64,000 bases of DNA from UBA8389 sp942493385 (GTDB lineage Bacteria; Bacteroidota; Bacteroidia; Bacteroidales; UBA1402): NCBI GenBank assembly GCA_942493385.1, contig OW818699.1:3472001-3536000 (forward strand), read 5' to 3'. Both the position numbers and the translations under genes were made by a program. The notes beneath the pieces were generated by a model. That model saw only the letters and a program-made list of their open reading frames with translations. It searched no databases and was not told the origin of the DNA. Position 1 is the stretch's first letter. Every line of letters starts with the position of its first letter. Below are positions 50,524 to 61,300 of this stretch, in pieces.

Positions 50524-50558
50524 AAAACGGTTTCAGTTGTATCAATTGAAACCGTTTT
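50524..50558. terminator. Bidirectional terminator between GH127 and the ABC permease
   Basis: AAAACGGTTTCA and TGAAACCGTTTT form a perfect 12-bp stem, with a possible inner GTTG/CAAT extension. It lies between convergent genes and has T-rich ends in both directions. Confidence 0.85.
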
Positions 50559-50567
50559 CATTTACAC

Positions 50568-52256
50568 CTATTGTTTCAAATACTTCCAATCCAACTTCTT
50601 GATTTCATCGAACACCAGCCAGGGTATGACGGCAGTGATTAGCAACAAGAGGAGGATGACCCACTGAAATTCGGATAAGAAAAAGTGGACCAATCCAAAG
50701 CCTCCGGGAAGAATGAGCAACAACATGGAACGGATAAAGGTATTGCCACCTGATGCGCCTTCCTGTGCAATGCTGAAAGGTAGGTTTTTGACCATGACGT
50801 AGGCGATGAGTGCCCCAATGACCATGACATTGAGACAACCGAGTAGGAGGTTCGGCAAAATGGAAGGACCTTGCAAAACAACTCCAACTATCAACAAAAC
50901 CAATGCTATGGGCACAAAAAACAAAGTCATTACACATTTGACAGCACCGCTGATGACCAATCCGGGTTTTGCAATGGGTGCGACAAAGAAAAGCCAAGAG
51001 GCTTTGAATTTGTCGGTATAGGGCAGTTGAATCATGGCTGTACTTAGCAGCATGCTACTTATATAGATAATTATCAACAATATGGGGGCAACTTTAGAAC
51101 CACCAGCAAGGGCTGCAAACGAATTATCCTGAAACAACATCATCCCACCAATAACGATTAGATAACCGATGGTAGGGAATACTTTCATCTTGAAATCGCG
51201 GCTTCGACCCATCATTCGGCCTGCAAAAATGAAACCGGCAAATTCGGCGCCTGGCTTGGTCAGCCAGCCTGCCAGAAGTTCCAACAATGCAATTTTTCTT
51301 GAACCGTCCTTACGTTTTACAGGAGTTCTTTGTTCTGCGGTTCCGCCGGTAATCATTCCCAGTTTCCGATTGAAAGAAGGAGCGAAAAAGCGCACCACCA
51401 GCCAAATGGAGAAAATGGGCACCACAACAGAAAGCACCAAGCTCATCATCGATTCAGCGGAGAAACCAGCGCCCGAGAGCATCAGGCAGGCATCAGCAAA
51501 CCAAAAAGGTGGAAAGAACTGCATAAAAGGCATATCGGAAATGCTGACATTTGCGAATGTGCTGGAACGAATCATTCTGGGTAGAATCTGATACGAAAGC
51601 ATCAGCAATACGACGAATCCAATCTGGATGGAACCAATAACCGACTGAAATTTGACTGGTGTCGTGACTTTCAGAATAAGGATGTAAATGGCGTTGATAA
51701 AAAAGATGCCAAGCAATGTCATTAACACCACCATCAGAATAAAGGGCAGGATGATGGCCGGTCCTTGAATGATTGCGGTGGTGATACAACCCGGGAGTGT
51801 CATCGGCAGCACGACCATGGATGTACGGATAGTGATGTGCAAGAGCCTTGCAGTCACAAACGTCACATCGGAAATTGGTTTGGGAAGAATAATCAGATTA
51901 TCCCGCACATCGATGAGTACAGACGTGAAATCGGTGATGAGTGTGACGCAGATCATGAAAATGAACATGGTCATGTACATCGACAATTTTGTGAGTAAAT
52001 CCGTACCTAAAGCGAAGGAAAAAAGCATCATCAACCCTGTCATAAAGGCCGCGAACATGGTGCCAAGGGTCGCTTTGCTAACTACTTTCTTTACCTTTCC
52101 GCTGTTTCGGCTTCCGAATGAAGCCGGGCGGCGGTTGTCCATGGTCAATTTGGCTATCAGTACGGCTTTCAGTTGCAACATGTCCACGCCGAGTTTTTGA
52201 TACACCGCTACTGGCAGCATCACCAACCAGAGAAAAAATTTATCTATGAAGTTCAT
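50568..52256 (-). CDS. ABC transporter permease
   Basis: A 562-residue membrane protein with about twelve hydrophobic segments and no ATPase motifs. It resembles ABC-2 type export permeases of the large, single-polypeptide sort found in Bacteroidota. It starts 12 bases after the ATPase gene on the same strand, and the pair should form an exporter. The substrate is not apparent. Confidence 0.8.
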   Translation of the reverse strand: MNFIDKFFLWLVMLPVAVYQKLGVDMLQLKAVLIAKLTMDNRRPASFGSRNSGKVKKVVSKATLGTMFAAFMTGLMMLFSFALGTDLLTKLSMYMTMFIFMICVTLITDFTSVLIDVRDNLIILPKPISDVTFVTARLLHITIRTSMVVLPMTLPGCITTAIIQGPAIILPFILMVVLMTLLGIFFINAIYILILKVTTPVKFQSVIGSIQIGFVVLLMLSYQILPRMIRSSTFANVSISDMPFMQFFPPFWFADACLMLSGAGFSAESMMSLVLSVVVPIFSIWLVVRFFAPSFNRKLGMITGGTAEQRTPVKRKDGSRKIALLELLAGWLTKPGAEFAGFIFAGRMMGRSRDFKMKVFPTIGYLIVIGGMMLFQDNSFAALAGGSKVAPILLIIIYISSMLLSTAMIQLPYTDKFKASWLFFVAPIAKPGLVISGAVKCVMTLFFVPIALVLLIVGVVLQGPSILPNLLLGCLNVMVIGALIAYVMVKNLPFSIAQEGASGGNTFIRSMLLLILPGGFGLVHFFLSEFQWVILLLLLITAVIPWLVFDEIKKLDWKYLKQ

Positions 52257-52267
52257 TTCCGGCTGAA

Positions 52268-53038
52268 TTAATCAAAAGCATTCATCAATTTGTCACTAGC
52301 ATCGTGCATGGACTGGGTAGCGGTGAGGCCTGCAAAAATGGCTTCCAAGCTGTCCTTGTCCTGCCTTTGGCGAAGTTCCTCGAAACTGCCGTCGGCTACC
52401 ACCGTTCCCTCATTGATAAGGATGATGCGGTCGCTTACCTTCTCCACCACGTCCATCATGTGGCTGCAATAGAAAATGGTCTTGCCGCTTTTGGCCATTT
52501 TGTCGATCAATTCCTTCACAATGATAACGCTGTTGGCATCCAGTCCGCTCAGGGGTTCGTCAAGTATGATGATTTCTGGGTTGTGCAGCAAACCAGAGGT
52601 TATCAGGATTTTTTGTTTCATGCCTTTGCTGAACGTATCCATCCGCTGGTCCATGTTGCCGCCCATGCCGAATGCGTCGAGCATGCGACCGGCACGTTCA
52701 TTCACTACTTCTTGCGAAATGCCGTACAAGGAGCCCATCAACGAAAGGAATTCGTTGGGAGTCAACACGTCATAGAGTTCAGCCATTTCGGGAACAAAAC
52801 CGATGAGGGATTTGACGGCCAAGGGGTTTTTGCGGATGTCGATGCCTTTGACGAAGACGTCTCCGGTGAAATCGGACAGCAGGCCGACCAGGATTTTTAC
52901 CGTGGTGCTTTTACCCGCGCCGTTGGGACCAATGTAACCGATGACCTGTCCAGGCTCGATGTCGATGGAGATGTTTTTAAGTACGTGGTTCGAACCGTAA
53001 AATTTGTTTAGGTTCTGAATGCGGATGATGGGTTCCAT
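52268..53038 (-). CDS. ABC transporter ATP-binding protein
   Basis: A 256-residue ABC ATPase. Walker A is GPNGAGKST at 37-45, the signature is FSKGMKQKI, and Walker B is IIILDEPLSGLD. The sequence is of the ABC-2 exporter type (LLSDFTGDVFV). The ATG at 53038 starts MEPIIRIQNL; the ten in-frame codons upstream overlap the likely promoter. It is the first gene of a pair with the permease. Confidence 0.9.
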   Translation of the reverse strand: MEPIIRIQNLNKFYGSNHVLKNISIDIEPGQVIGYIGPNGAGKSTTVKILVGLLSDFTGDVFVKGIDIRKNPLAVKSLIGFVPEMAELYDVLTPNEFLSLMGSLYGISQEVVNERAGRMLDAFGMGGNMDQRMDTFSKGMKQKILITSGLLHNPEIIILDEPLSGLDANSVIIVKELIDKMAKSGKTIFYCSHMMDVVEKVSDRIILINEGTVVADGSFEELRQRQDKDSLEAIFAGLTATQSMHDASDKLMNAFD

Positions 53039-53105
53039 TATTTCAGATTTAAGGGCGTAAAAATACAAAAAACTACGACATATTTAATAATTTTTTATTC
53101 AAAAA

Positions 53106-53131
53106 AACTCCCGAATCTTTCGAAACGGGAG
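53106..53131 (-). terminator. Terminator of ettA
   Basis: ACTCCCG with CGGGAGT as 7-bp arms around a 12-base loop, followed on the minus strand by seven T residues. Confidence 0.85.
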
Positions 53132-53152
53132 TCTTCAATTTTGATTGGATCG

Positions 53153-54838
53153 CTATGAAATCAACTTGCGATAACGGACACGTTTGGGTTCTATATCACC
53201 CATCCTCATTCGTTTGTTATCTTCGTAATCCGAGTAGCCACCCTCAAAGTAAAACACTTCCGAGTTACCTTCGAACGCCAAAATATGCGTACAGATGCGG
53301 TTGAGGAACCAACGGTCGTGGCTAATAACCACGGCACAACCGGCAAAGCTCTCGAGACCTTCTTCGAGTGCACGCAACGTGTTCACGTCGATGTCGTTGG
53401 TCGGTTCATCGAGCAGCAAAACGTTGGCTTCGGACTTCAAATTAAGTGCCAAATGCAATCTGTTTTTCTCACCACCCGAAAGCACTCCGGCCAGTTTTTC
53501 CTGATCACCCCCTGCGAAATTGAACTTGGACAGATAAGCGCGGGAACTGATTTCACGACCGCCAACACGTATGTAATCGGTTCCGCCGGAAACAATTTGA
53601 TAGACTGTTTTTTCAGGATCGATGGCAGCATGAGACTGATCCACGTATCCGAGTTTCACGGTCTCTCCCACTTCGAAGCTGCCAGCATCCGCCTTTTCAA
53701 GACCCATGATGAGTTTGAACAAGGTGGTTTTACCAGCGCCATTCGGGCCGATGATACCGACAATGCCGTTTGGAGGCAAGGTGAAGTCGAGGTTGTCGAA
53801 TAGAAGTTTGTCTCCGTACGCTTTGGATACGCCGTGGGCTTCAATGACTTTATTACCCAAGCGGGGCCCGTTCGGGATGAACAGTTCCAGCTTGTCTTCT
53901 TTTTCTTTTTGGTCTTCGTTGAGCAAACGGTCGTAGGAGTTCAAACGAGCCTTACCCTTTGCCTGACGAGCTTTGGGCGCCATGTGAACCCATTCCAGTT
54001 CGCGTTCCAGAGTTTTACGACGTTTGCTGGCCGTCTTTTCTTCCTGTTCCATGCGCTTGGTCTTCTGTTCCAACCAAGAGGTATAATTGCCCTTCCAAGG
54101 AATGCCTTCACCACGGTCGAGTTCAAGGATCCAGCCTGCCACGTTGTCAAGGAAATACCTGTCGTGGGTTACGGCAATGACGGTACCGGGATACTGCTGA
54201 AGGTGTTGTTCGAGCCAGTCGATGGATTCAGCATCCAAGTGATTGGTGGGTTCGTCAAGTAGCAAAACGTCGGGTTGTTGAAGCAACAAGCGGCAAAGAG
54301 CCACACGGCGGCGTTCCCCTCCTGAAAGCGTATTCACAGCTTGATCATCGCTGGGGCAGCGCAACGCGTCCATGGCGCGTTCCAGCTTATTGTCGAGGTT
54401 CCAGGCATCGGTCGCATCGATCTTGTCCTGCAGTTCGGCCTGACGGGCAAAAAGCTTGTCCATCTTGTCGGAATCCTCGTAGTATTCGGGCAGGCCGAAT
54501 TTAGCATTGATTTCTTCGTATTCAGCCAGTAGGTCAACGATTGGCTGAACCCCTTCCATCACGATTTCCTTGACGGTTTTGGTTTCGTCCAACTTCGGAT
54601 CCTGATCCAGGTAGCCCACCGTATAACCCGGTGCGAACACGACTTCGCCCTGAAATTCCTTTTCCAGACCGGCAATGACTTTCATCAACGTCGATTTACC
54701 CGATCCGTTCAGACCGATAATTCCAATTTTAGCGCCGTAGAAGAACGAAAGATAGATGTTTTTGAGTACTTGTTTCTGAGGTGGGTAGATTTTGCTCACC
54801 CCAACCATGGAAAAAATGATTTTTTTATCGTCTGCCAT
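53153..54838 (-). CDS. ettA: ABC-F ATPase EttA
   Basis: A 561-residue soluble ABC-F protein with two ATPase domains and no membrane segment. The first Walker A is GLNGSGKST at 42-50 with signature LSGGERRRVALCR; the second has GPNGAGKTT and LSGGEKNRLHLAL. The linker region has the basic ARQAKGKARL motif of EttA, an energy-sensing translation factor that binds the ribosomal E site and gates elongation. Similar length and domain order to E. coli EttA. A clean TTG-N19-TACCTTTG promoter lies upstream. Confidence 0.96.
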   Translation of the reverse strand: MADDKKIIFSMVGVSKIYPPQKQVLKNIYLSFFYGAKIGIIGLNGSGKSTLMKVIAGLEKEFQGEVVFAPGYTVGYLDQDPKLDETKTVKEIVMEGVQPIVDLLAEYEEINAKFGLPEYYEDSDKMDKLFARQAELQDKIDATDAWNLDNKLERAMDALRCPSDDQAVNTLSGGERRRVALCRLLLQQPDVLLLDEPTNHLDAESIDWLEQHLQQYPGTVIAVTHDRYFLDNVAGWILELDRGEGIPWKGNYTSWLEQKTKRMEQEEKTASKRRKTLERELEWVHMAPKARQAKGKARLNSYDRLLNEDQKEKEDKLELFIPNGPRLGNKVIEAHGVSKAYGDKLLFDNLDFTLPPNGIVGIIGPNGAGKTTLFKLIMGLEKADAGSFEVGETVKLGYVDQSHAAIDPEKTVYQIVSGGTDYIRVGGREISSRAYLSKFNFAGGDQEKLAGVLSGGEKNRLHLALNLKSEANVLLLDEPTNDIDVNTLRALEEGLESFAGCAVVISHDRWFLNRICTHILAFEGNSEVFYFEGGYSDYEDNKRMRMGDIEPKRVRYRKLIS

Positions 54839-54860
54839 ACTGATTTGCTGTAGTTTGCTG

Positions 54861-54890
54861 CAAAGGTAGGAAATATTGGCATCGGTTCAA
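54861..54890 (-). promoter_or_regulatory. Promoter of ettA
   Basis: On the minus strand, TTG (54888-54890), a 19-base spacer and TACCTTTG (54861-54868) give a textbook Bacteroidota promoter. The leader would be about 20 bases. Confidence 0.85.
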
Positions 54891-55027
54891 GCGGTAAAAG
54901 GCGGTAATATTTGGAAAAAATTGTTCTATTTGGTCGGTTTCTTTACGTGTTCAGAACCTTAAAAACCCTCATTTTCTGACGGATAGAGCCATCAACTGAA
55001 TTTAATTCAAAAATAAGCCTCTGAAAT

Positions 55028-55058
55028 TTTGCTGTTTTTCCCGTAAAGCCTATCTTTG
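55028..55058 (+). promoter_or_regulatory. Promoter of tRNA-Lys
   Basis: TTTG at 55028-55031, a 19-base spacer and TATCTTTG at 55051-55058, placing the transcript start about 22 bases before the tRNA. Confidence 0.85.
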
Positions 55059-55087
55059 CATCCGCTTTTTAGAAGCAAAACAGGTCA

Positions 55088-55163
55088 GATTCGCTAGCTC
55101 AGCTGGTAGAGCACAACACTTTTAATGTTGGGGTCCTGGGTTCGAGCCCCAGGCGGATCACCA
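55088..55163 (+). tRNA. tRNA-Lys (anticodon TTT)
   Basis: A 76-base cloverleaf including encoded CCA. The anticodon loop is CTTTTAA, the acceptor stem is GATTCGC with GCGGATC, and the T-arm has TTCGAGC. It stands alone with its own promoter and terminator. Confidence 0.97.
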
Positions 55164-55172
55164 AAATGAAGG

Positions 55173-55207
55173 AAAACCCTGATAATCAGATTGATTGTCG
55201 GGGTTTT
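55173..55207 (+). terminator. Terminator of tRNA-Lys
   Basis: A 15-bp stem with G-T pairs (55173-55187 with 55193-55207), five-base loop and a run of T residues. Confidence 0.85.
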
Positions 55208-55317
55208 TTGATTTATGTGATCCTACTGTCTATTTTCCATGAAATTCAGTGATCGTAATTTATATATCTTTTACTTGTAAAAAAGGCAAAATACTTCATT
55301 ATTATGCATTTATGTTT

Positions 55318-55325
55318 TATATTTG
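55318..55325 (+). promoter_or_regulatory. -7 element for the giant-protein operon
   Basis: TATATTTG is an exact -7 match, 52 bases before the ATG at 55377. The surrounding 160 bases are very AT-rich and hold no gene; no clear -33 element. Confidence 0.6.
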
Positions 55326-55376
55326 CATATTCACAGGTATTAAAATGTTACTACTAAACAACTCTGTACTGTGAGG

Positions 55377-58300
55377 ATGAGAAATTTTTCATCATTGGAA
55401 AATTTTAAATCCTTCTGCACCAAGGGATTAACAACATCCCGACCGAAGATTTACTTATTTGTGGCTGTTGCAATAATGGCCACGTTGGGTTCTAACCCCC
55501 TAATGGCACAAACGGTAAGGACGGTTGGAAGTGGTGGAAATTATACAAATCTTACTACTGCCTTTACGGCCGTAAACGGTGGCACACTAACTGGAGACAT
55601 CGTTTTTCAAATAATTAGCAGTCAAACCTTGACAAGCTCCGCGGCTCTGAATGCTAGCGGTTCAGGGTCTGCCAATTACACCTCGGTGATTATTTATCCA
55701 ACTGCGGCAGGACTTAGCATCAGTAGCAACATCAACAACCAACCCACCATCAATTTGAACGGTGCAGACAATGTAATCATTGACGGGCGGGTCAATCAGC
55801 TTGGCACCACGAAAAGTTTGATTATTTCAAGCACTAGAACTAGTGGTTTTGCTGTTCGCTTTATCGGTGACGCTTCAGCAAACACCCTACAGTATTGTCA
55901 ATTGAAAGGGGTTAACACATCGGGTACTGGTGGCGTTGTCACTTTCAGCACTGGTACCACCACTGGTAATGACAACAACACGATCGACAATTGCGACGTC
56001 ACCAATGTAACCTCCCTACCCGTCAACGGCATTTATTCTGCAGGTTCATCCGCTGTTATTGACAATAGTAACAACACCGTTAGCAATTGCAATATTTCCA
56101 ATTATTTTGGAGCATCAACTGCTTCTAATGGGATTTTTCTTTCAACAAATAATTCTGCCTGGACCATTACTGACAACAGGTTTTTTCAAACCGCAGCACG
56201 TCAATCCACAACAGCTAGGTTGCATCATGCCCTCTACATTGCTTCGACTACCGGAGTAAATTTCACGATTAGTAACAATATTATCGGTTATGCAACCAAT
56301 ACTGGGACTGGATTAACATCGTATACTGGGACTGTGACACACACCTACAGGGCTATAGAACTCAATGTAGGAACAGCAACCCCATCATCCATTCAGGGAA
56401 ACACCATCACTGCATTCAGCATGGCTACAAGCAGTGGCACAACAACGCTCCCAGGCATTTTCAGCGGCATATCCATCTTGGGAGGAAGCGTAAACATTGG
56501 CACTGTAACTGGCAATACAATTGGTGCGACAACTGGGAATGGCGCAATTACAATCACGACAACGACCTCTTTGCCCGTCATAACGGGGATCTACGGTACA
56601 TCTACTGGAACAGTCAACATTCAAAACAACAACATGGGTTCCATAAGCACTGGAACGACTACGACCATGGGGTATACGATTCGTGGAATTTATACAGTAG
56701 GAATAGGAACTTTTACGATTTCCGATAACACCATAGGCAGTACTTCTACGACACACAGCATTGCTGCCGGAAGAAGCACGACTGGTACAGCAGTATGTAC
56801 GTTCAGCGGTATTTATAGCACCAGCACTGGAGTAAACACCATCACCAATAATACGATTCAAAATTGCACCGCGTATGGCACGGGATCATCCATATTCTAT
56901 GGAATTGTTAAAACTGGTGGAACCAATACATTGAGCATCACAGGGAACAGTCTGATTTCCAGTTTGAATAATGGAACCGGTGCGATGATAGGCATTTACA
57001 GTACTTCTGCAGCATCGACATTGGCGATTTCGAACAACATAATCCGAGACTGTAGTAGGAATAAGACAACAGGCACATTCACTGGCATCTACAATACGGG
57101 GGCGGTGACTTCGGCAATTAACATTGACAACAATCTATTGGGAAACGTCTCTGGAGGATTAATAACGTATAGTTTGGCAAATTCTTCAGCTTTGTTGGGC
57201 ATTAGCAATACAGCGGGAACAAACACCTGTGCTCTGTCAATCCAGAACAACGACATTAGAGGTATCACACAAACAGCGACAGGAACCAACGCACATACTT
57301 ACATCATCAACTCTGCGGCCACGCTTTCTCAAAACATCAGCAACAACACTTTTACTAATCTGAGCACAAATACAACAGGGACCATCCTATTCCTTTCGAA
57401 CAATGTGATCATGCCAGCAAACGGGGTACAACACATCGATGGGAACAGCATTGTTACTGGATTTACAAGGACAGCTGCGAGCGGTGCCCTGACACTATTC
57501 ACTAGCACGGCATCGACAGCAAGCGCCAATGTTACGGTTACCAACAACAACAATGACTTTTCGAACATCAACCTAAACGGTACAGCAACTATTGCAGGAT
57601 GGATTAATACCGACGCCGGAGCAGGAAGTGTGACAAAAACCATCGACGGGAATACCTTCAGCAATTGGACGGCGGGAACAGGTGCCATCACAGCGATAAA
57701 TGTCAATATAGTCAGTGCCAACAACGCAACCAGCAACAACAGCATCAATACCATCAGTGGTGCCGGAACGATCACTGCCATCACTACTGGTGCAGGCAAT
57801 GACAAAATTTACTCCAACACGATACATACCTTAACCACGACGGGGACAACTGCTACCATAAACGGCATCGCTGTTACAGCTGGAACTGTTAAAAATGTGT
57901 ATCAAAATACCATTTACAACTTACAGGCTAATAACATTACCACTGGCAGCATCCGTGGAATCGCGATTTCGGCAGGTACGACCAACAATGTCTATCGAAA
58001 CAACATTTATTCGTTAACGTCCAGCAGTAGTGCCATCACAAGCGGAACTGTCAATGGAATTTTGATTTCAGGAACCACCACCGGTCAGACGAACACCATT
58101 CACAACAACATGATAGGGGACTTGCGGACTACTGCAGCCAGCTCTCTCAATGCCATCATGGGTTTGAGCGTAGCCAATACTGGCACGACTTCGACCACCC
58201 ATGCTTACTTCAACACCATTTATCTGAACGCGACGTCGAGTGGCGCGAATTTTGGTTCCAGTACGGTTTATCACGTTGTTAGCACCACTGCAACTACAGC

Positions 58301-61300
58301 AGCACTCCATTTGCGCAACAACATTCTAATAAACACGTCCACAGCCAATGGCACCGGACGAACAATCGTTTTCCGAAGGAGCAGCGGGGCTGCAGGTGCA
58401 TTGGCCAATTACGTCAGCACCTCCAACAACAACTTGTTTTACGCTGGCACACCAAGCGCAACCAATCTGATTTATTCCGATGGCACAAGTACTGCCCAAA
58501 CCATTGCTTTGTACAAGGCAGGTGTATTTACCGCTGGTACCATCGCACCTCGCGACCAGCTTTCCATCACAGAAAAACTGAAATTTGTCAGCACGAATGG
58601 AGCCGATCCAGGTTTTCTGAAAATGGGTGTTGACGCTGCTTCGTACATTGAAAGTGGAGGAACGTCCATTTCGGGTATTACCATAGACAAAGAAGGTGAT
58701 TTCCGTTTTGGAGATCCGTCCTTCCCCATTCAAACGAATGGCTACGGTACAGCGCCCGACATCGGAGCCGACGAGTTCGACGGGTTTAGGCCTCATGTGG
58801 AAGTGGCCAGCGCTCATGTGAACAGTGACGGCTATTATGGAAGACTCCAACATGCCTTTTCAGCCATCAATGCAGAAAGCCAGACTGGTACCAACATACA
58901 GGTTTCCTTGTTGGTGAATACGGTGGAAACGTCGTCGGCTGTCTTACAAGCTGGGAACTGGACCAGCCTACTCCTCTATCCAACTCTGACGGGGTTATCC
59001 ATCACCGGCAATTTGTCCGGCTCACCGCTCATCGACTTGAATGGTGCAGACCTAGTCACCATCGACGGTAGAGTAAACCACACGGGCAGCACCACCGACC
59101 TAATCATTGCAAACAGCAGTACTTCAGGAACTTCAGGCACTTCAACCCTTCGCTTCATCAATTCGGCCGAAAACAATATGCTACAGTATTGCACGGTTCG
59201 AGGTTCCACCACCAGTGTTACGGATGGGGTTTTGACCTTCGCCACAGCTGCTGCTGGAAATGGAAACGATAACAATGTGGTACAGTCTTGCAACCTCACG
59301 AATGCTGGTGGAAACAGGCCGTTAAACGCCTTGTATTCGGCTGGAACGGTCACGTTCGAAAACAGTTCGAACAGCTTGTTGAACTCACAAGTCTATGATT
59401 TTTTAAATGCTTCGGCATCCTCGAACGGTGTTTATATTGGTGCAAACTCCACGGCATGGACCATCAGTGGCAATAGTTTTTATGAAACCACCGCTTTGGT
59501 ACCAAGCTCGGGGACCTTCGCTTATAATCTCCTACGCATGGAGAATTCTTCTGGAAATACGTTTGTGGTTTCAGGCAACTACTTTGGCGGTCAAGCTGCT
59601 CTTTGTGGAGGAACTGCTTGGTCTACCAATTCGGCAACCAACCACAGCATGCGGGTCATAAGCCTGAATGTTGGCACTGGTACGGCCAGCTCGGTACAAA
59701 ACAATACCATCAGCAACTGGAACTATGGTTCCGGCAGCGCCACTCCATGGATTGCCATTGCAGTGGACGGAGGCAATGTCAATATCGGTACCACAACAGG
59801 CAACACCATTGGTTCGAGCGTTGTTTCTCAAGACATTATTTTGACCTCAACCACAACTTCCGAAGTGTTTGGCATCCGAAACGTCGGCGCTGGTATGGTT
59901 GCATTATCGAACAACAACATTGGTTCCATGTACTTGATAGGCGACAATGGCAGCTGCATCGGGCTTGAAATGGCAGGCAGTGGCACAACCAATTCTGCAG
60001 ATAAGAATTTTATCCATACGCTTACGGTTGACCCGGCTTCCACCACCTCAACGGTTTATGGCATTCGAATGGGCACGGGTGCAGCCACGTATTCAAACAA
60101 CATCATCAGTTTGGGTGGAAATACAGAAACAACCATTTATGGCATCTTTGAATCGGGCAGCGCAACATCTAATAACAATCTTTATTTCAATACGATATAC
60201 ATTGGAGGAGCGTTAGGTTCTGGTATCACAAAAAAATCCTACGCCCTTTGGAGCAATGCTTCGACCACTATTCGGGATATCCGAAACAATATTTTTGCGA
60301 ACGATCGTTCCACGACTGGTGGATTGGACTTGCATTATGCCGCTTACTTGAATTATGGTGTCGATACCGATTTGAACCTCGATTTCAACGACTATTATGC
60401 TCCAAGCACAGGGGGGGTTGTCGGTTTTTACAACGGCGCAAACAAAACGGAACTCCCATTGGTAGTGGGCCTTGATGCCAAGAGCCTGCTAACCGACCCG
60501 ACTTTTGTAAATGCTGGCACCACCACCAGTACGGATTACAAAGTCAACACGCCTTTGTTTGGAGTATCGGGAACAGGCATCACCACAGACTTTGAAGGTG
60601 GATCAAGGAGTGTGCCTGTCAATATGGGTGCCTTTGAATACTACACCAAAAAATGGCTGGGTTCGGTCAGCACGGCATTCTCCAACGTCAACAATTGGGC
60701 ACCAGCCGCTGTTCCAACTGGAATCGACAAAGTTGGAATTTCTTCGGAGACGACGTTTCAACCCATTTTAAGCGGTACAAGCCCTGCAAACGACATCACA
60801 CTTACAGGTAGTGGCAGAATCGACCTAACAGATGGATCTGTGCTCACCGTTCAAAGTGGGCCGGTGTTGACGTTGCAAACGGGTGCAGTTGTCAAGGTCG
60901 ATGAGAACGCGGATTTAACCTTTGAATCTGGATCAACGGTTTCGACCGTGTCGGGCTCAAAAATCATTTTGGAATCGGGTTCGGCCTATGTGAATTTGGG
61001 AACAAGCGCACCATCCCTCGAGGTCAAGCGTGTTTTGACAGCCACCAAGGGGTGGCGTATGGTGTCTGCTCCGGTGTCTGACAATATTGCCGGTATGTTC
61101 GAGTCACCGCTGGTGACGCAAGGCTTCACAGGCTCCTCCTTTCCGACGCTGCAACCAAACTTGTTATGGTGGCTTGAATCTGACGGCGGAACCAGCTTGC
61201 AGAGCTGGAGAAAGCCCAGTGACATGACAGACAATTTGGTCGCAGGTCGAGGCTACTTCCATTACGTTTTTGATGGGGCGGGTCGTTTGGATGTTGATGG

